A DNA stretch of 47,725 nt from Sphingomonas sp. Ant H11 (lineage in GTDB: Bacteria > Pseudomonadota > Alphaproteobacteria > Sphingomonadales > Sphingomonadaceae). Below, piece after piece: positions 25,121-33,985 of the stretch (its first letter is position 1; every line of letters begins with the position of its first letter). The notes below the pieces were generated by a model, which ran no database searches, had not been told where the DNA came from, and saw only the letters and a list, made by a program, of their open reading frames with translations. The DNA is taken from NCBI RefSeq assembly GCF_000797515.1, contig NZ_JSBN01000062.1:1-47725 (forward strand), in the 5' to 3' direction. The translations under genes and the position numbers were made by a program.

Positions 25121-25148
25121 AGGATCGCACCGGTCTCAAGGAGTCGCC

Positions 25149-25517
25149 ATGTCTGAACCTTCTTCCAATCCACATTCGCCGAAGGGATTGGGAACCGCGT
25201 CTCTCACTCTCGGAGGAATCGCGGCAGGTTTCGGCGTTGCAGCTTGCTGTGCCCTGCCGATGCTGCTGGCTTCAGTCGGTATCGGATCGGCATGGCTGGC
25301 CGGAATCGCCATGGCCGCGCTCCCCTATCGCGTGGCGCTCCTTGCGATCGGCGCACTATGCCTCCTTGCAGGCGCCGCACTTCTCGTTCGTCAGCAAGCG
25401 GCGGCAGCGCGCTGCGCATCGGACGCCGCATGCACCTCTCGCGTCACGCGGCTCATCACTCTTGCCGGCCTGCTGATCGGTGCCATCCTGCTCTGGCTGG
25501 GCTATGTCTATGTCTGA
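25149..25517 (+). CDS. MerT-like metal transport protein
   Basis: Predicted 122-residue inner-membrane protein with three or four helices. Helix 1 carries the MerT-type vicinal cysteines (GVAACCALPMLLASVGIG). A second Cys pair lies in AARCASDAAC on a loop. MerT moves Hg(II) into the cytoplasm for reduction, but no merA or merP is seen here, so the role may differ. It is followed by an overlapping Cys-rich small gene that IS630 copy 2 interrupts. Confidence 0.75.
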   Translation: MSEPSSNPHSPKGLGTASLTLGGIAAGFGVAACCALPMLLASVGIGSAWLAGIAMAALPYRVALLAIGALCLLAGAALLVRQQAAAARCASDAACTSRVTRLITLAGLLIGAILLWLGYVYV

Positions 25518-25536
25518 CATCAGCCCGGAGCTAATA

Positions 25537-26698
25537 CCAACCTGCATTGATCACGACCCACGCGCCCATTTGCGGCGTCCGATTGTCATGATGCGCCATG
25601 GCTGATCAACCAGCCTGTTCCAAGCCTCGCAGCAAAGGTCGATGATGTTGTCGTGGGATGTGAAGATGCGGTTGGATAGCCAGTTATCGCGCATGAACTG
25701 CCAGATATTTTCTACCGGGTTGAGTTCGGGGCATTTGGGCGGCAGCGGAACGATGCTGATATTATCAGGTACTTCCAGTTTCCCGGTCATGTGCCATCCG
25801 GCTTGATCCATCAGCAACACGCCATGGGCGCCCGGCTCGATAGCAAGCGATATCTCCGCCAGATGCAGCGACATGGTCTGGGTATTGCAGAATGGGAGAA
25901 CCAGGCCAGCGCCCTTGCCAAGTTCGGGGCAGATGGCACCGAAGATGTAGGCCGATTTCGTTCGTTGGTCCTTGGGTGCCGAGGGCCGCGTGCCGCGCCT
26001 GGCCCAGCGGCGGGTGATCTTGTTTTTCTGGCCGATCCGGGCTTCGTCCTGAAACCAGACCTCTATCGCCGTGCCGCGCGGAAGGGCGACCTTGATCTTT
26101 GCCAGCTCGGCTGCAAAGCCCCTTTTTAAAGTCCTCCATCGCATATTCATTCTGCGCATGGTGACGCGGGCGCGCCGTCAGTTTGACATAGCCCAGCTTC
26201 TTCAACTCCCGTCCCACGGTCGTTTCCGTCAGGGACACCCCGAACTCATCATGGAGCCACCGCGTCAGGTCGATCAGTCTCCAACGCACAACTCCATGGA
26301 TCGCCGGGATCGGACCGCTTTCAACGATCTCCGCAAGAGCCTGGCGCTGGGCATCGCTCAACAAAGGGGGCTTGCCCGGTGCCTTACCATTAAGGAGCCC
26401 GTCAGGACCTCTATCATTGAACCGCACGACCCAGTCCCGCACGATCTGCAACGTCACTCCGCCGATACGCGCCGCATCGCTGCGGCTCCCGCCATCATAA
26501 ATTTCCGCCAAAGCCAGAAGCCGACGGCCCTGGTTCGCGCTCTTGGTCACGCGCGCCAGTCGCCTCAAGCTCGCGGCGTCAAAGTCGTTCCGCATTCCGA
26601 TCGCTGCACCCATGGCCATGCCCTCCAATCGACAGCCATAGAGTCAGAGTTTCGCCGCTTTGGGAATCCCCCCGTGAGTCAGTATCATCGGAGGTTGG
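25537..26698 (-). mobile_element. IS630-family insertion sequence, copy 2
   Basis: The element is 1162 bases long, with the same ends as copy 1 and TA on both sides (25535-25536, 26699-26700). It lies in the same orientation as copy 1, about 21.6 kb away. It interrupts the Cys-rich gene linked to the merT-like gene. It differs from copy 1 by three single-base indels only, as far as I can see, so the two are recent. Confidence 0.93.
25551..26628 (-). pseudogene. IS630 transposase, copy 2, two frames
   Basis: The N-terminal frame runs from 26628 (MEGMAMGAAIGM) through helix-turn-helix segments to MEDFKKG. The C-terminal frame gives KRGFAAELAKIK, then all DDE residues: Asp in VWFQDEARIG, Asp in VLLMDQAGWH and Glu in ELNPVENIW. 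The frames meet at C4T5 26119-26127 (A5G4 in the coding sense), where a shift of +1 or -2 is needed; three G would give one frame. It could be an indel or a slippage signal, as some IS630 members use frameshifting. Confidence 0.88.
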
Positions 26699-27128
26699 TA
26701 TAAGTTCGACGATCACCTGTCCCGAGTGCGGCACGATGACGACCGAGCAGATGCCAACGAACGCCTGCCAGTTTTTCTACGACTGTACTGGCTGCAACGC
26801 TATGCTTCGGCCCAAGCCCGGCGATTGCTGTGTGTTCTGTTCGTATGGAACTGTTCCCTGTCCGCCGATTCAGATCGATGGCAAGGGCGCGCACTGTTGC
26901 AGCTAGTTTCCGGTGTTGTCGTGGACGAAGTATAATAGAACGAAGGATCGAAGCGAAACGGCCTGCAACAATCTGTGTCGAGGTCGCGGTCAGGTGTCCG
27001 CAACGTAAAGCGAAACTTCTCCTTCCTGTCCCAAGGTCGCGGCTAATTCGCTGGGCGATAGAAGGCGCCGAGTCGATTTCATGGGTAGGCGGTACCCCAC
27101 GGTCTTGACCAGACGGGGAGCAACCTGG

Positions 27129-28365
27129 TCATCCCAGCTTGACCATCAGCCTTCCGGCTGCCCCCTGCTCCGCAGCCAGGTTGCGGTTGTAGGCAAGCGG
27201 CATGCGTGGAGATTTCCACCGCAGCGCGTCCATGATGCCGGCCAGATCCTCGCCGCTGGTAAACAGGTCCTGGTTGAGCCCCACGCGCGTCGAATGCGCG
27301 CTGATCCCCTTGAGCAGCCGGACCAGGTCGTCGGCGGTGAGATCGGCCAGAGCTCCACAGTCGAACGCGCGCTGGATCATCGACCGATAGATCGGGCCAA
27401 CCGATGCGGGATGCAGCGCGCCCTCCCCCACATCATACTCGACCCGCGCAGGCACCGCAGATTTTGACAGTGTCTTGCGCAGATCCCAGCTTTCTCGCCC
27501 CGAGATGCTATCGATGGATCGCCCGCGCACCGCCGCCTTCGCCTTGTATCGCCGCACATTAACGCGGCGAAACACCGCCCCTTCCCCTATGCCGGCCGCC
27601 TCCAACCAAGCCGCAATCGCACGCACCGTACGCGGGCTCAGATAGGCGGTCGCCCCCTCCCCCTCCTGATCACCCTTGCTGCGCGGGATGCTGAGCAGCC
27701 GCGCGTCGGGATCGATCGCCTCGATGATGTGCTCGACCTCGATCGCGACCAGCTCCGAGGCCCGCAGGCCGGTATCGTAACCGGCCGAGAGCAGTGCGCG
27801 ATCGCGCAGGCCCGGCAGATCCTCCGCGCAGCACTCAAGCAGCGCCCGCACATTCAGCCCGCGGGGTTCGTCACGTTCGACATTGCGTACCGGTCCCTTG
27901 AAGCGCAGCGGCCGCGCTTGCTTCTGCGCGGTGCCGAGACGACGACGGATCGCCTGCAACCGGAGTTTCACCAGCGACGCCGGCGTTGGATCCTTGAGAT
28001 CGAGCAGCATGTGGATTTTGGCGATCGACGCTTTGTAGCGGCCGAGCGAAGCCGGCTTGCTCCCCTTCTCGGCGCGAGCGTCGAGATAGTCCGCCACGGT
28101 TTCAGGGCTCGCTGGCAACGCGACCCGGTTGTGGCGCCGGCACCAGAGATCGAATGCTTCGAGGTCGGACTTGAGGGCGCGGATGCTGTGGGGCGACGAC
28201 GCGGCCTGATAGGCGGCAATCAGCGCCTCGTTGACGACGACGCGTTCTCCCGCGTGCATCTGCACGACCGCCCACGACAGATCGTCGGCCGACGCAGCTG
28301 GCGCGGGCGCTCCGCTTTCCCCCCGTCACCAGGGCGGTTTCATCGATCGGCGCAGCGCGTTCCAT
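27129..28365 (-). pseudogene. Tyrosine recombinase (phage-type integrase), N-terminal frame break
   Basis: Predicted site-specific recombinase of about 410 residues. The core-binding domain (VNEALIAAYQAASSPHSIRALKSDL) is followed by the catalytic domain with Arg in TGLRASELVAI, HSTRVGLNQDL (HxxR), the late Trp (ALRWKS) and Tyr in LAYNRNLA. The main frame begins at 28265. Upstream the frame MERAAPIDETALVTG from 28365 joins GESGAPAPAASADDLSWAVV if the six-C run at 28319-28324 is five. Bases 26907-27128 beside it show no gene. It could move an integrated element, but no att site is recognised. Confidence 0.85.
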
Positions 28366-28819
28366 CGGCGCCGAGCATACGCCACCTTATAAAGAGAGGC
28401 AAATACGGACATGTGATAACTGTATTATCAGCATGTGCATATCCGATGAAGCTCATGCATAATCAACTTAACATACCTATTATTATCAAACCGCAATCGC
28501 CGCGCTAGATGGAGATGTCATCCCCGCCGTTGATGGCGCGTGACTTGGATAATTTTGAGCTCATCGGTAACTAATATCGCTCGAACGCGAGAAAGTGGTG
28601 CCGCGTTTGACAATCCTTGGATCAACCTCCACATTGAAACGATGAGCACCGTCAATCTTTTGCAGCGTGTCCGCACGCACGCGGGTCAACTCCTGACCGG
28701 CAAATAGCCCCGGACTCCCTTGCGGCTTCCCGCTCGAGTTCGGGGTCGCTACCTTTCACACACATACATACGAGTGCGGCGCAAGCATTTGCGCGCCCGT
28801 CACATGAAAGTATCATATC
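28366..28819. other. Intergenic region, no gene supported
   Basis: A 454-base stretch between the divergent recombinase and rnk genes. Bases 28385-28505 are clearly more AT-rich than their surroundings, as expected for promoters or a recombination site. I see no convincing ORF, RNA or repeat here. Confidence 0.5.
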
Positions 28820-29227
28820 ATGACCCGCCCCGCGGCGCGCCCCCCAATACATCTTTTGGACAGCGAAGCTGACCGCCTCTCCGACCTGGCTATGAGCATT
28901 GAAGACCGCCAGCCGGAGGTCAGTGCTTTGCTCCTGTCCGAGATTGAACGCGCCAAAATTCATCGTCCAGGAAAGCTGCCAGCCGGGATTGTGACGATGC
29001 TTTCGACGGTCGAATTCGTCGATGAAGGGAGCGACACGCGCCGAACCCTCAAGCTGGTATTTCCGCCTGACGCAGACATCGAAGCCGGACGAATATCGAT
29101 ACTGACGCTCGTGGGTGCAGGCCTGATCGGATTGGCAGAAGGTCAATCGATTCTCTGGCCGGATCGCGAACATCACGAGCGACGGCTTCGGATCGTCAGG
29201 GTGACCCGGGACGGCGAACTGCCGTGA
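28820..29227 (+). CDS. rnk: Rnk-like nucleoside diphosphate kinase regulator (GreA/GreB C-terminal fold)
   Basis: Predicted 135-residue protein. The N-terminal helical part (LLDSEADRLSDLAMSI...ALLLSEIERAKI) precedes a GreA/GreB-type C-terminal domain (GIVTMLSTVEFVDEGSDTRRTLKLVFPPDADIEAGRISILTLVGAGLIGL). Rnk in Pseudomonas and E. coli binds RNA polymerase and influences nucleotide pools. Length and layout match Rnk. It converges with the MreB-like gene, with 72 bases between. Confidence 0.85.
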   Translation: MTRPAARPPIHLLDSEADRLSDLAMSIEDRQPEVSALLLSEIERAKIHRPGKLPAGIVTMLSTVEFVDEGSDTRRTLKLVFPPDADIEAGRISILTLVGAGLIGLAEGQSILWPDREHHERRLRIVRVTRDGELP

Positions 29228-29299
29228 CGGCCGATCGCGAATATCGAGCAGCCTGATAGTGCTAAAACTCAGTGATGCGCGATCGAGCCCTGCCCGACT

Positions 29300-30311
29300 T
29301 CAGACCATCATAGCGCCAAGACCCTTCGCGACGCAGCGAAGGGGTTCGTCGGCGACGTGCGTTCGCAGGCCTGTCGCCTGCGTTATAGCATGCTGAAGAA
29401 TCTTCACTGAGGCACTGCCACCGCTGAGGTAGATCCCGCGATCATGAATATCGCGGGATAGCTCTGGCGGTGTCTCGTTCAAAGCGTCTCGAACAACGTC
29501 TACGATAAGAGCCGCATGGCGGTCGATAACGCCGATTAATTCTTGCGCGCTGACACAAAAAGTAGCGGGGCCTCCCGACAAAAACGTTATGGCCTTTCAA
29601 TTCCAGATCCGACGTATTGGATTGATCGTCAAAGAGTCGCTCAGAGATCTCCAGCTTTACGCGTTCGGCTGTTTCTTGCCCGATCAGAAACTTATGCCTG
29701 GAATGAAGATGATTGATGATAGCCTGGTTTAGGGCATGCCCGCCGATACGCACCGACCGTTGAACGCAAAGTGCACCAAGTGAGAGCACGCCGACTTCCG
29801 TCGTCCCGGCGCCACATTCTATGAGCATCGAACCTTCCGGCTCTTCCACGGGTAGTCCCGCCCCGAACGCTGCTGCGAGCGGCTCGGGCACCAGTTCAAC
29901 AACGCGGACACCGGCATCGTTGGCGGTTGTTACCAAGGCGGTTCTCTCGGCATGTGTCGCATCGGCGGGCACTCCGATGATCGCGCGCGGTGATCGGAGT
30001 CGACGGCGACCGATGCTTGCATGGATCGCATGGCGCAACATTTCGCGGCCAGCTTCGATGTCGTTCAACACCCCACGGGCCAAGGGACGCGCTATGCGAA
30101 GCGGCCCCGACGTTCGACCGACGATGCGAGTGACGGCTTCACCAACAGCGAGCAACTTCGGTTCCCAGGTCTCATCGCTGAAACAGCAAAGCGAGGGTTC
30201 TTCGAACACGATTCCAGAACCGCGCACATAGATCCGCGTGTTCGCTGTTCCAAAATCGATCGCAAGGTCGGCAGCACCTCTTTTGAGGGCTGCATGCTGT
30301 GTCGTTGTCAT
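29300..30311 (-). pseudogene. MreB-like actin-family ATPase, frame broken
   Basis: Predicted cell-shape-type actin homologue of about 336 residues. Phosphate-1 motif DFGTANTRIYVRG, interdomain segment IIGVPADATHAERTAL, phosphate-2 motif IECGAGTTEVGVLS, and adenosine motif IYLSGGSASVK are all visible. The frame breaks at five A (29580-29584); four would join ELKGHNV to LSGGPATFCVSAQELIGVI. No mreC or mreD is nearby and it lies in an accessory-looking region, so it is likely a divergent paralogue of chromosomal MreB. Confidence 0.85.
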
Positions 30312-30477
30312 AAGGACGCGCTAGCAGAATCTAGCTGGTTTGTATTCCTCGTGGGCATCGCGTGCGTTAACACCACGGTAGCCCGACATGCTGCCAGCGT
30401 TCAGGTCGGTTCGCTCAGCTTGTTGTGGTGCCGCCTTTCCTTAACGATAGAAACTTCACCCTCTCAGTCTTGCTATT

Positions 30478-30496
30478 TATATCGTAACGCGATATA
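30478..30496. promoter_or_regulatory. MarR-like operator TATATCG-N5-CGATATA, site 1
   Basis: Arms TATATCG (30478-30484) and CGATATA (30490-30496) with gap TAACG. The same arms and gap length occur at 38422-38440 between marR and clcA. It lies 15 bases before the membrane-protein gene at 30512. Confidence 0.65.
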
Positions 30497-30511
30497 TAAT
30501 GAGAAGCAGAA

Positions 30512-30949
30512 ATGGAGGGGATTGCGGTCGAGCGAGTCACCGGAATCGGTGGCGAACTGACCCGTCCACATTCGATGAACATGCTTGATATCGCTTTTGA
30601 AGCAATCACGGCAGTCTTGGGCGGTCTAGCAGCCGCACTGGTGCTTACATGGCTGGGCTGGACTGCCTTCAAGGTCGTCCGCCATCCCGAATGGGGGCCG
30701 CCAGCCATGCTGGTTTTGCTCGTGGCAGTTTCTGGTGGTGCCCTCAGATCGAGCGACTTCCTGCGCATGGTGGTTCTGTTTAGCGCAATCGCGGGCATGC
30801 TCGTTTGGGCCGAAGGCGGCGACTGGCGCGAACGCCACAAATCAAAAGGACGAAACGCGAGTCCCGATGCACACCCTTCGTCTGAGAGTGGCGCATTACC
30901 ATCCACGCGGGGAGCCAAATTCCTGGATCGAAATCACCTGAAAGGATGA
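30512..30949 (+). CDS. Hypothetical membrane protein under a MarR-like operator
   Basis: Predicted 145-residue protein with two or three membrane helices (about residues 26-50, 64-80 and 84-100) and a hydrophilic C-terminus with DWRERHKSKGRNAS. ATG at 30512 has GAGAAG 7 bases upstream. A later in-frame Met (MNMLDIAFEAI) has no ribosome site. It heads a run of three small rightward genes. No family is recognised; control by a MarR-type repressor is inferred from the operator. Confidence 0.6.
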   Translation: MEGIAVERVTGIGGELTRPHSMNMLDIAFEAITAVLGGLAAALVLTWLGWTAFKVVRHPEWGPPAMLVLLVAVSGGALRSSDFLRMVVLFSAIAGMLVWAEGGDWRERHKSKGRNASPDAHPSSESGALPSTRGAKFLDRNHLKG

Positions 30950-30953
30950 CGTA

Positions 30954-31220
30954 ATGCCACGTACCTTGGCCATCTATCCTGCGATCGTGGCATGCATCAA
31001 CGAAACGCGCTTGCCGGAGCGACAGGAGATCGAACTGGTTGCCGCTCGCGTGTGGAATGAGACCCGGGACGCAAAGACACGGCGGTCGTCGATGCTTGTC
31101 CCCGGATCAGCGGAGCACAGGAAAGTCCTTCGAGTTGCCGTAGTAGCGCTCGGTGTCAGAGGCGAAACTGCCATCACGAAAATGCTCGAACGACTGAACG
31201 ACAGGCACACAAAGCTTTAG
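30954..31220 (+). CDS. Small hypothetical soluble protein
   Basis: Predicted 88-residue basic protein (MPRTLAIYPAIVACINETRLPERQEIELV...), starting 4 bases after the preceding gene stops, so the two are probably co-transcribed. It appears mainly helical with no membrane segment. The C-terminal GVRGETAITKMLERLNDRHTKL is amphipathic. No family is recognised. Confidence 0.55.
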   Translation: MPRTLAIYPAIVACINETRLPERQEIELVAARVWNETRDAKTRRSSMLVPGSAEHRKVLRVAVVALGVRGETAITKMLERLNDRHTKL

Positions 31221-31263
31221 GGAACCGAATTCGCGGGGGAGCTTAAAACAAAGGACCGATATT

Positions 31264-31449
31264 GTGACAACCACCGGCCTAATCGTTGCGGCGGTAGCTG
31301 CTCTCGTCGTGCTCGGGTACATTGGTTGGATAACGCGACGCGCGAAGACAGGATCAGGCGCTGCTGCACCCCGTCAAAGACAGGCTGATGCATTTTGTCG
31401 ATCTCATGGCCGCGAACAACCGACGTGTGCAGTTTTCTCATTGCTTTGA
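31264..31449 (+). CDS. Small single-span membrane protein
   Basis: Predicted 61-residue protein starting with GTG at 31264, with one membrane helix (TTGLIVAAVAALVVLGYIGWI) and a basic, disordered tail. It overlaps the end of the convergent outer-membrane efflux gene by 12 bases. It may be the third gene of the run from 30512. No family is recognised, and the tail may be altered by an indel. Confidence 0.45.
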   Translation: MTTTGLIVAAVAALVVLGYIGWITRRAKTGSGAAAPRQRQADAFCRSHGREQPTCAVFSLL

Positions 31450-32866
31450 CGGTGTTGACCATCCTCCCCCGAGGGCCAAAAAAAAGCGCAATCTGATCGC
31501 GATTGATATCGGTCTGCGCGGCTGTAACGGCTTGCTCGGCAATGATCCGACTGCGCTGGGCATCCAGCGCAACCAGACCTCCCAGCTTGCCACCCCGCCG
31601 CAAAGCGGCCGTTCGCTCGGAAACCTGTACCGCGCCACCGCGTGCCGCTTTCAAATCTTCCAGTCGCACAAGATCGGCCGCATAGTTGTTCAGTGCGCTT
31701 TCCACCTCCCGCAAGGCGCTCAGCACCGTGCCGTCAAAGGCCGCGAGATTAGCGCGTGTCTGCGCCTCGCTCTGCGAAATTCGCGCCCGAATTGCGCTTC
31801 GGTGGATGTTCCAGCTGATCAATGGGCCAATGCCAAACCGATTGGTCAACGACGATAGCAGGTCTGTCGCAGCGCCGGTGGAGCCAAGCGAAGCCCCGAG
31901 TTTGATGTCGGGATAGAGCGCGGCCGTTGCTATACCGATCCGTGCCGTCGCCGCAGCCAATCGGCGTTCGGCCGCGCGAACATCGGGTCGTCGCTTGAGC
32001 AGCCCCTGTCCGTCCCCAACCGGCATCAGCGAGCGCAGCACCAACGGCGCGTGACATCCTAGCAGGCCGTGATCGAATTCTGCAGGCACCCGTCCCATCA
32101 ACGTCGCAATGCGGAATACAGCGTTCCGCTGGCCTGCTTCCATGCGGGGCAAGCGCGCCCTGGTGTTTGCCAGCAGGCTTAGCTGGCGATCCTGCTCGAA
32201 CTTCGGCGCACGGCCATGCGCAATCATAAGGCGGGTGAGGCGCAGGTCTTCGTCCAGTACAGCAATTAGCTGGCGAAGGTCCGCGATCTCGTGCCCGGCG
32301 TTGCAGACATCGGCATAGGCCTGCGCTGTCTGGGCCGCGACGTTGATCCGGACCAGATCGCGGGCGGCAACCGCGGCTTCGTCCTCGGCGGTGGCTGCCT
32401 CGACACCGCGCCGGATCCCGCCAAACAGGTCAAGGTCGTAACTGATCGAAAGCCCGCCATTGTAGATCTGATGTTCCGGCGGTTGGACATGTTGCATGAC
32501 CGCTTCTGCTGAAGGCTGCGCCCAGCTCGTCTCCAGATTTGCGGTGCCTCCGACCTCTCGACCGGTTCGTGCCTCGGCGAGCAGCGCGTCACTGCGCTGA
32601 AGATTGGCTTCGGCAACCCGCAGATCGGTGTTGGCGATGAGCGCTTGTTCGATCAAACGGTTCAAAACCTGGTCGTCGAATAGCTTCCACCATTGATCGG
32701 GTAGCGGATCGTTAGTGGTCCCCTGCCCGCCGGATATAAACGCGCCCTGCCCTTTTGGCGCGTTGACGAGGGCCTCGTCCGGCATCCGATAATTCGGGCC
32801 AACGGTTGCGCAGGCGGACAGGCAGAAGAGCGCGAGCGGCGCCAGCAGCCGGCGAAGGTTCACCAT
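31438..32866 (-). pseudogene. Outer-membrane efflux lipoprotein (NodT/OprM type), late frame break
   Basis: Predicted outer-membrane factor of about 475 residues for tripartite efflux. The signal peptide ends in a lipobox (LFLSAC-type, ALFCLSACATVGPNY). Two repeats of the TolC fold are seen, for example WWKLFDDQVLNRLIEQALIANTDL and PDVRAAERRLAAATARIGIA, the latter a family hallmark. At eight A (31478-31485; T8 in the coding sense) the frame leaves the usual end. Seven would give LALGGGWSTPSKQ with a stop at 31438; as written it runs on to 31217. It overlaps the HlyD-type gene by 7 bases. Confidence 0.9.
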
Positions 32867-33759
32867 GGCAGGCTCCGGCGACCGGGCACATCGACAGCGC
32901 GGGCATGAACGATCACGGTCGCCGTTTGGCCCGGGATCAGCCGGACATTACTGGGCACTTTGTCGATTTTGATTCGCACAGGAATGCGCTGCGCCAATCT
33001 GACCCAGGTGAAGGACGGGTTGACGTTGGCAAGTTGTGCTTCCCCCCCGGCGCGTTCGCGATCTTCGACCCCGGCGGCGATGCTTTCGACATGACCGGTG
33101 ATTTCGTCGGCGACGCCCATCAGGTAAACGCTCGCGGGATCGCCGAGATGGATAGCGGGCAATTTCGTTTCCTCGAAATACCCCTCCACCCGCAGCGACT
33201 GGCCATAGACAAGCGCGACCGCTGGCTTTCCGGCGTTCAGGTAGACGCCAGGCTGTAGCGTCATGTTCGACACCGTCCCGTCGACGGGCGCACGTACATA
33301 GGTACGATCCAGATTGAGCCGCGCCAGATTGCGCGCGGCAATGGCCTGATCCAGTCCAGTCCTAAGGGCATCGACCCGCGCCCGCCCCTGCTCGATCACC
33401 TCGGCCGCCAGCAACTCGGTCATCGAACGATTGCGACGATCCTCCCGCGCGGCCTGCGCCAGGCTCACCCGCTGGGTCGCCAGGTTCGCGTCAGCCTGAT
33501 CGAGTGCCAGCTGATAGCGTGGGCGGTCGATGACCAGCAGAATCTGGCCCTTGCGCACGAATTCATCGTCACGGATGCGCACTTCGGTGACAAGCCCACT
33601 GACATCAGCGGCGACCGGCACGAGATCGGCCCGAACCTTGCCGTCACGCGTCAGCGGTTCAACCTGGTAGCGCATCCACAAGGCGTAGATTGCCGCGAGC
33701 ACGATGCAGATCACCAGCGCGGTGACCGCTGTGCGCAGAAGGGAACGACGATGGATCAT
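32860..33759 (-). CDS. HlyD/AaeA-type membrane fusion protein
   Basis: Predicted 299-residue periplasmic adaptor anchored by one N-terminal helix (TAVTALVICIVLAAIYALW). The biotinyl-like half (VEPLTRDGKVRADLVPVAADVSGLV), a helical hairpin, and the second half (TYVRAPVDGTVSNMTLQPGVYLNAG) follow the AaeA/EmrA pattern. ATG at 33759 is chosen as the start of the anchor. It sits between the DUF1656 and outer-membrane genes in a leftward operon and probably links the FUSC protein to the outer-membrane factor. Confidence 0.92.
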   Translation of the reverse strand: MIHRRSLLRTAVTALVICIVLAAIYALWMRYQVEPLTRDGKVRADLVPVAADVSGLVTEVRIRDDEFVRKGQILLVIDRPRYQLALDQADANLATQRVSLAQAAREDRRNRSMTELLAAEVIEQGRARVDALRTGLDQAIAARNLARLNLDRTYVRAPVDGTVSNMTLQPGVYLNAGKPAVALVYGQSLRVEGYFEETKLPAIHLGDPASVYLMGVADEITGHVESIAAGVEDRERAGGEAQLANVNPSFTWVRLAQRIPVRIKIDKVPSNVRLIPGQTATVIVHARAVDVPGRRSLPW

Positions 33760-33760
33760 A

Positions 33761-33985
33761 TCAGGATACCAGAGCACGGGAGAGGAAGTTGTCGGCAAGG
33801 AAGGTCAGAGCCCACCAAAGCGTCGCGAACAGCGCCAGCTCGAGAACGCCCGGGTGCCAAAGCAATTGGGAGAAAGGGAGGCGCTGCAGCAGATTGCGAA
33901 GACAATAAGCGAGGATTCCCGCTACAACCGCCCAGACGAGCGCGGCTGGCATATAGATGCCAAAGAGATGCAGTTCCTCGATCAT
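33761..33985 (-). CDS. DUF1656 small membrane protein, AaeX-like
   Basis: Predicted 74-residue inner-membrane protein with two helices (IYMPAALVWAVVAGILAYCL and LALFATLWWALTFLA). AaeX-type DUF1656 proteins lie between AaeA and AaeB genes, as here. ATG at 33985 overlaps the FUSC stop (ATGA), and its own stop lies 1 base before the HlyD-type start. The role is unknown but is presumed to be in aromatic-acid efflux. Confidence 0.85.
   Translation of the reverse strand: MIEELHLFGIYMPAALVWAVVAGILAYCLRNLLQRLPFSQLLWHPGVLELALFATLWWALTFLADNFLSRALVS

Larger units (their letters stand above)
25510..26906 (+). pseudogene. Small Cys-rich protein gene split by IS630 copy 2
   Basis: The 5' part starts ATG 25510 (MSDISPE), overlapping the merT-like stop. 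After the IS, codons from 26703 to TAG 26906 encode 67 residues with ITCPECG, CQFFYDCTGC and GDCCVFCSYGTVPCPP. I recall the GDCC-x-FCSYG pattern from small proteins near MerT-like genes. Joining the flanks at one TA leaves the parts one base out of register; an extra G near 25529 would make them continuous. Four Cys pairs suggest zinc or soft-metal binding. The gene is broken here. Confidence 0.72.

Noticed and set aside
2804..26698. Proven composite transposon
   Set aside because: Each IS copy has its own TA flanks and copy 2 interrupts a gene, so independent insertion explains the layout as well; mobility of the whole unit is only a possibility.
28102..28365. Separate small gene starting MERAAPIDETALVTG upstream of the integrase
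   Set aside because: Its first 15 codons fit the integrase N-terminus and the rest is Arg-rich out-of-frame sequence; a six-C run explains the break.
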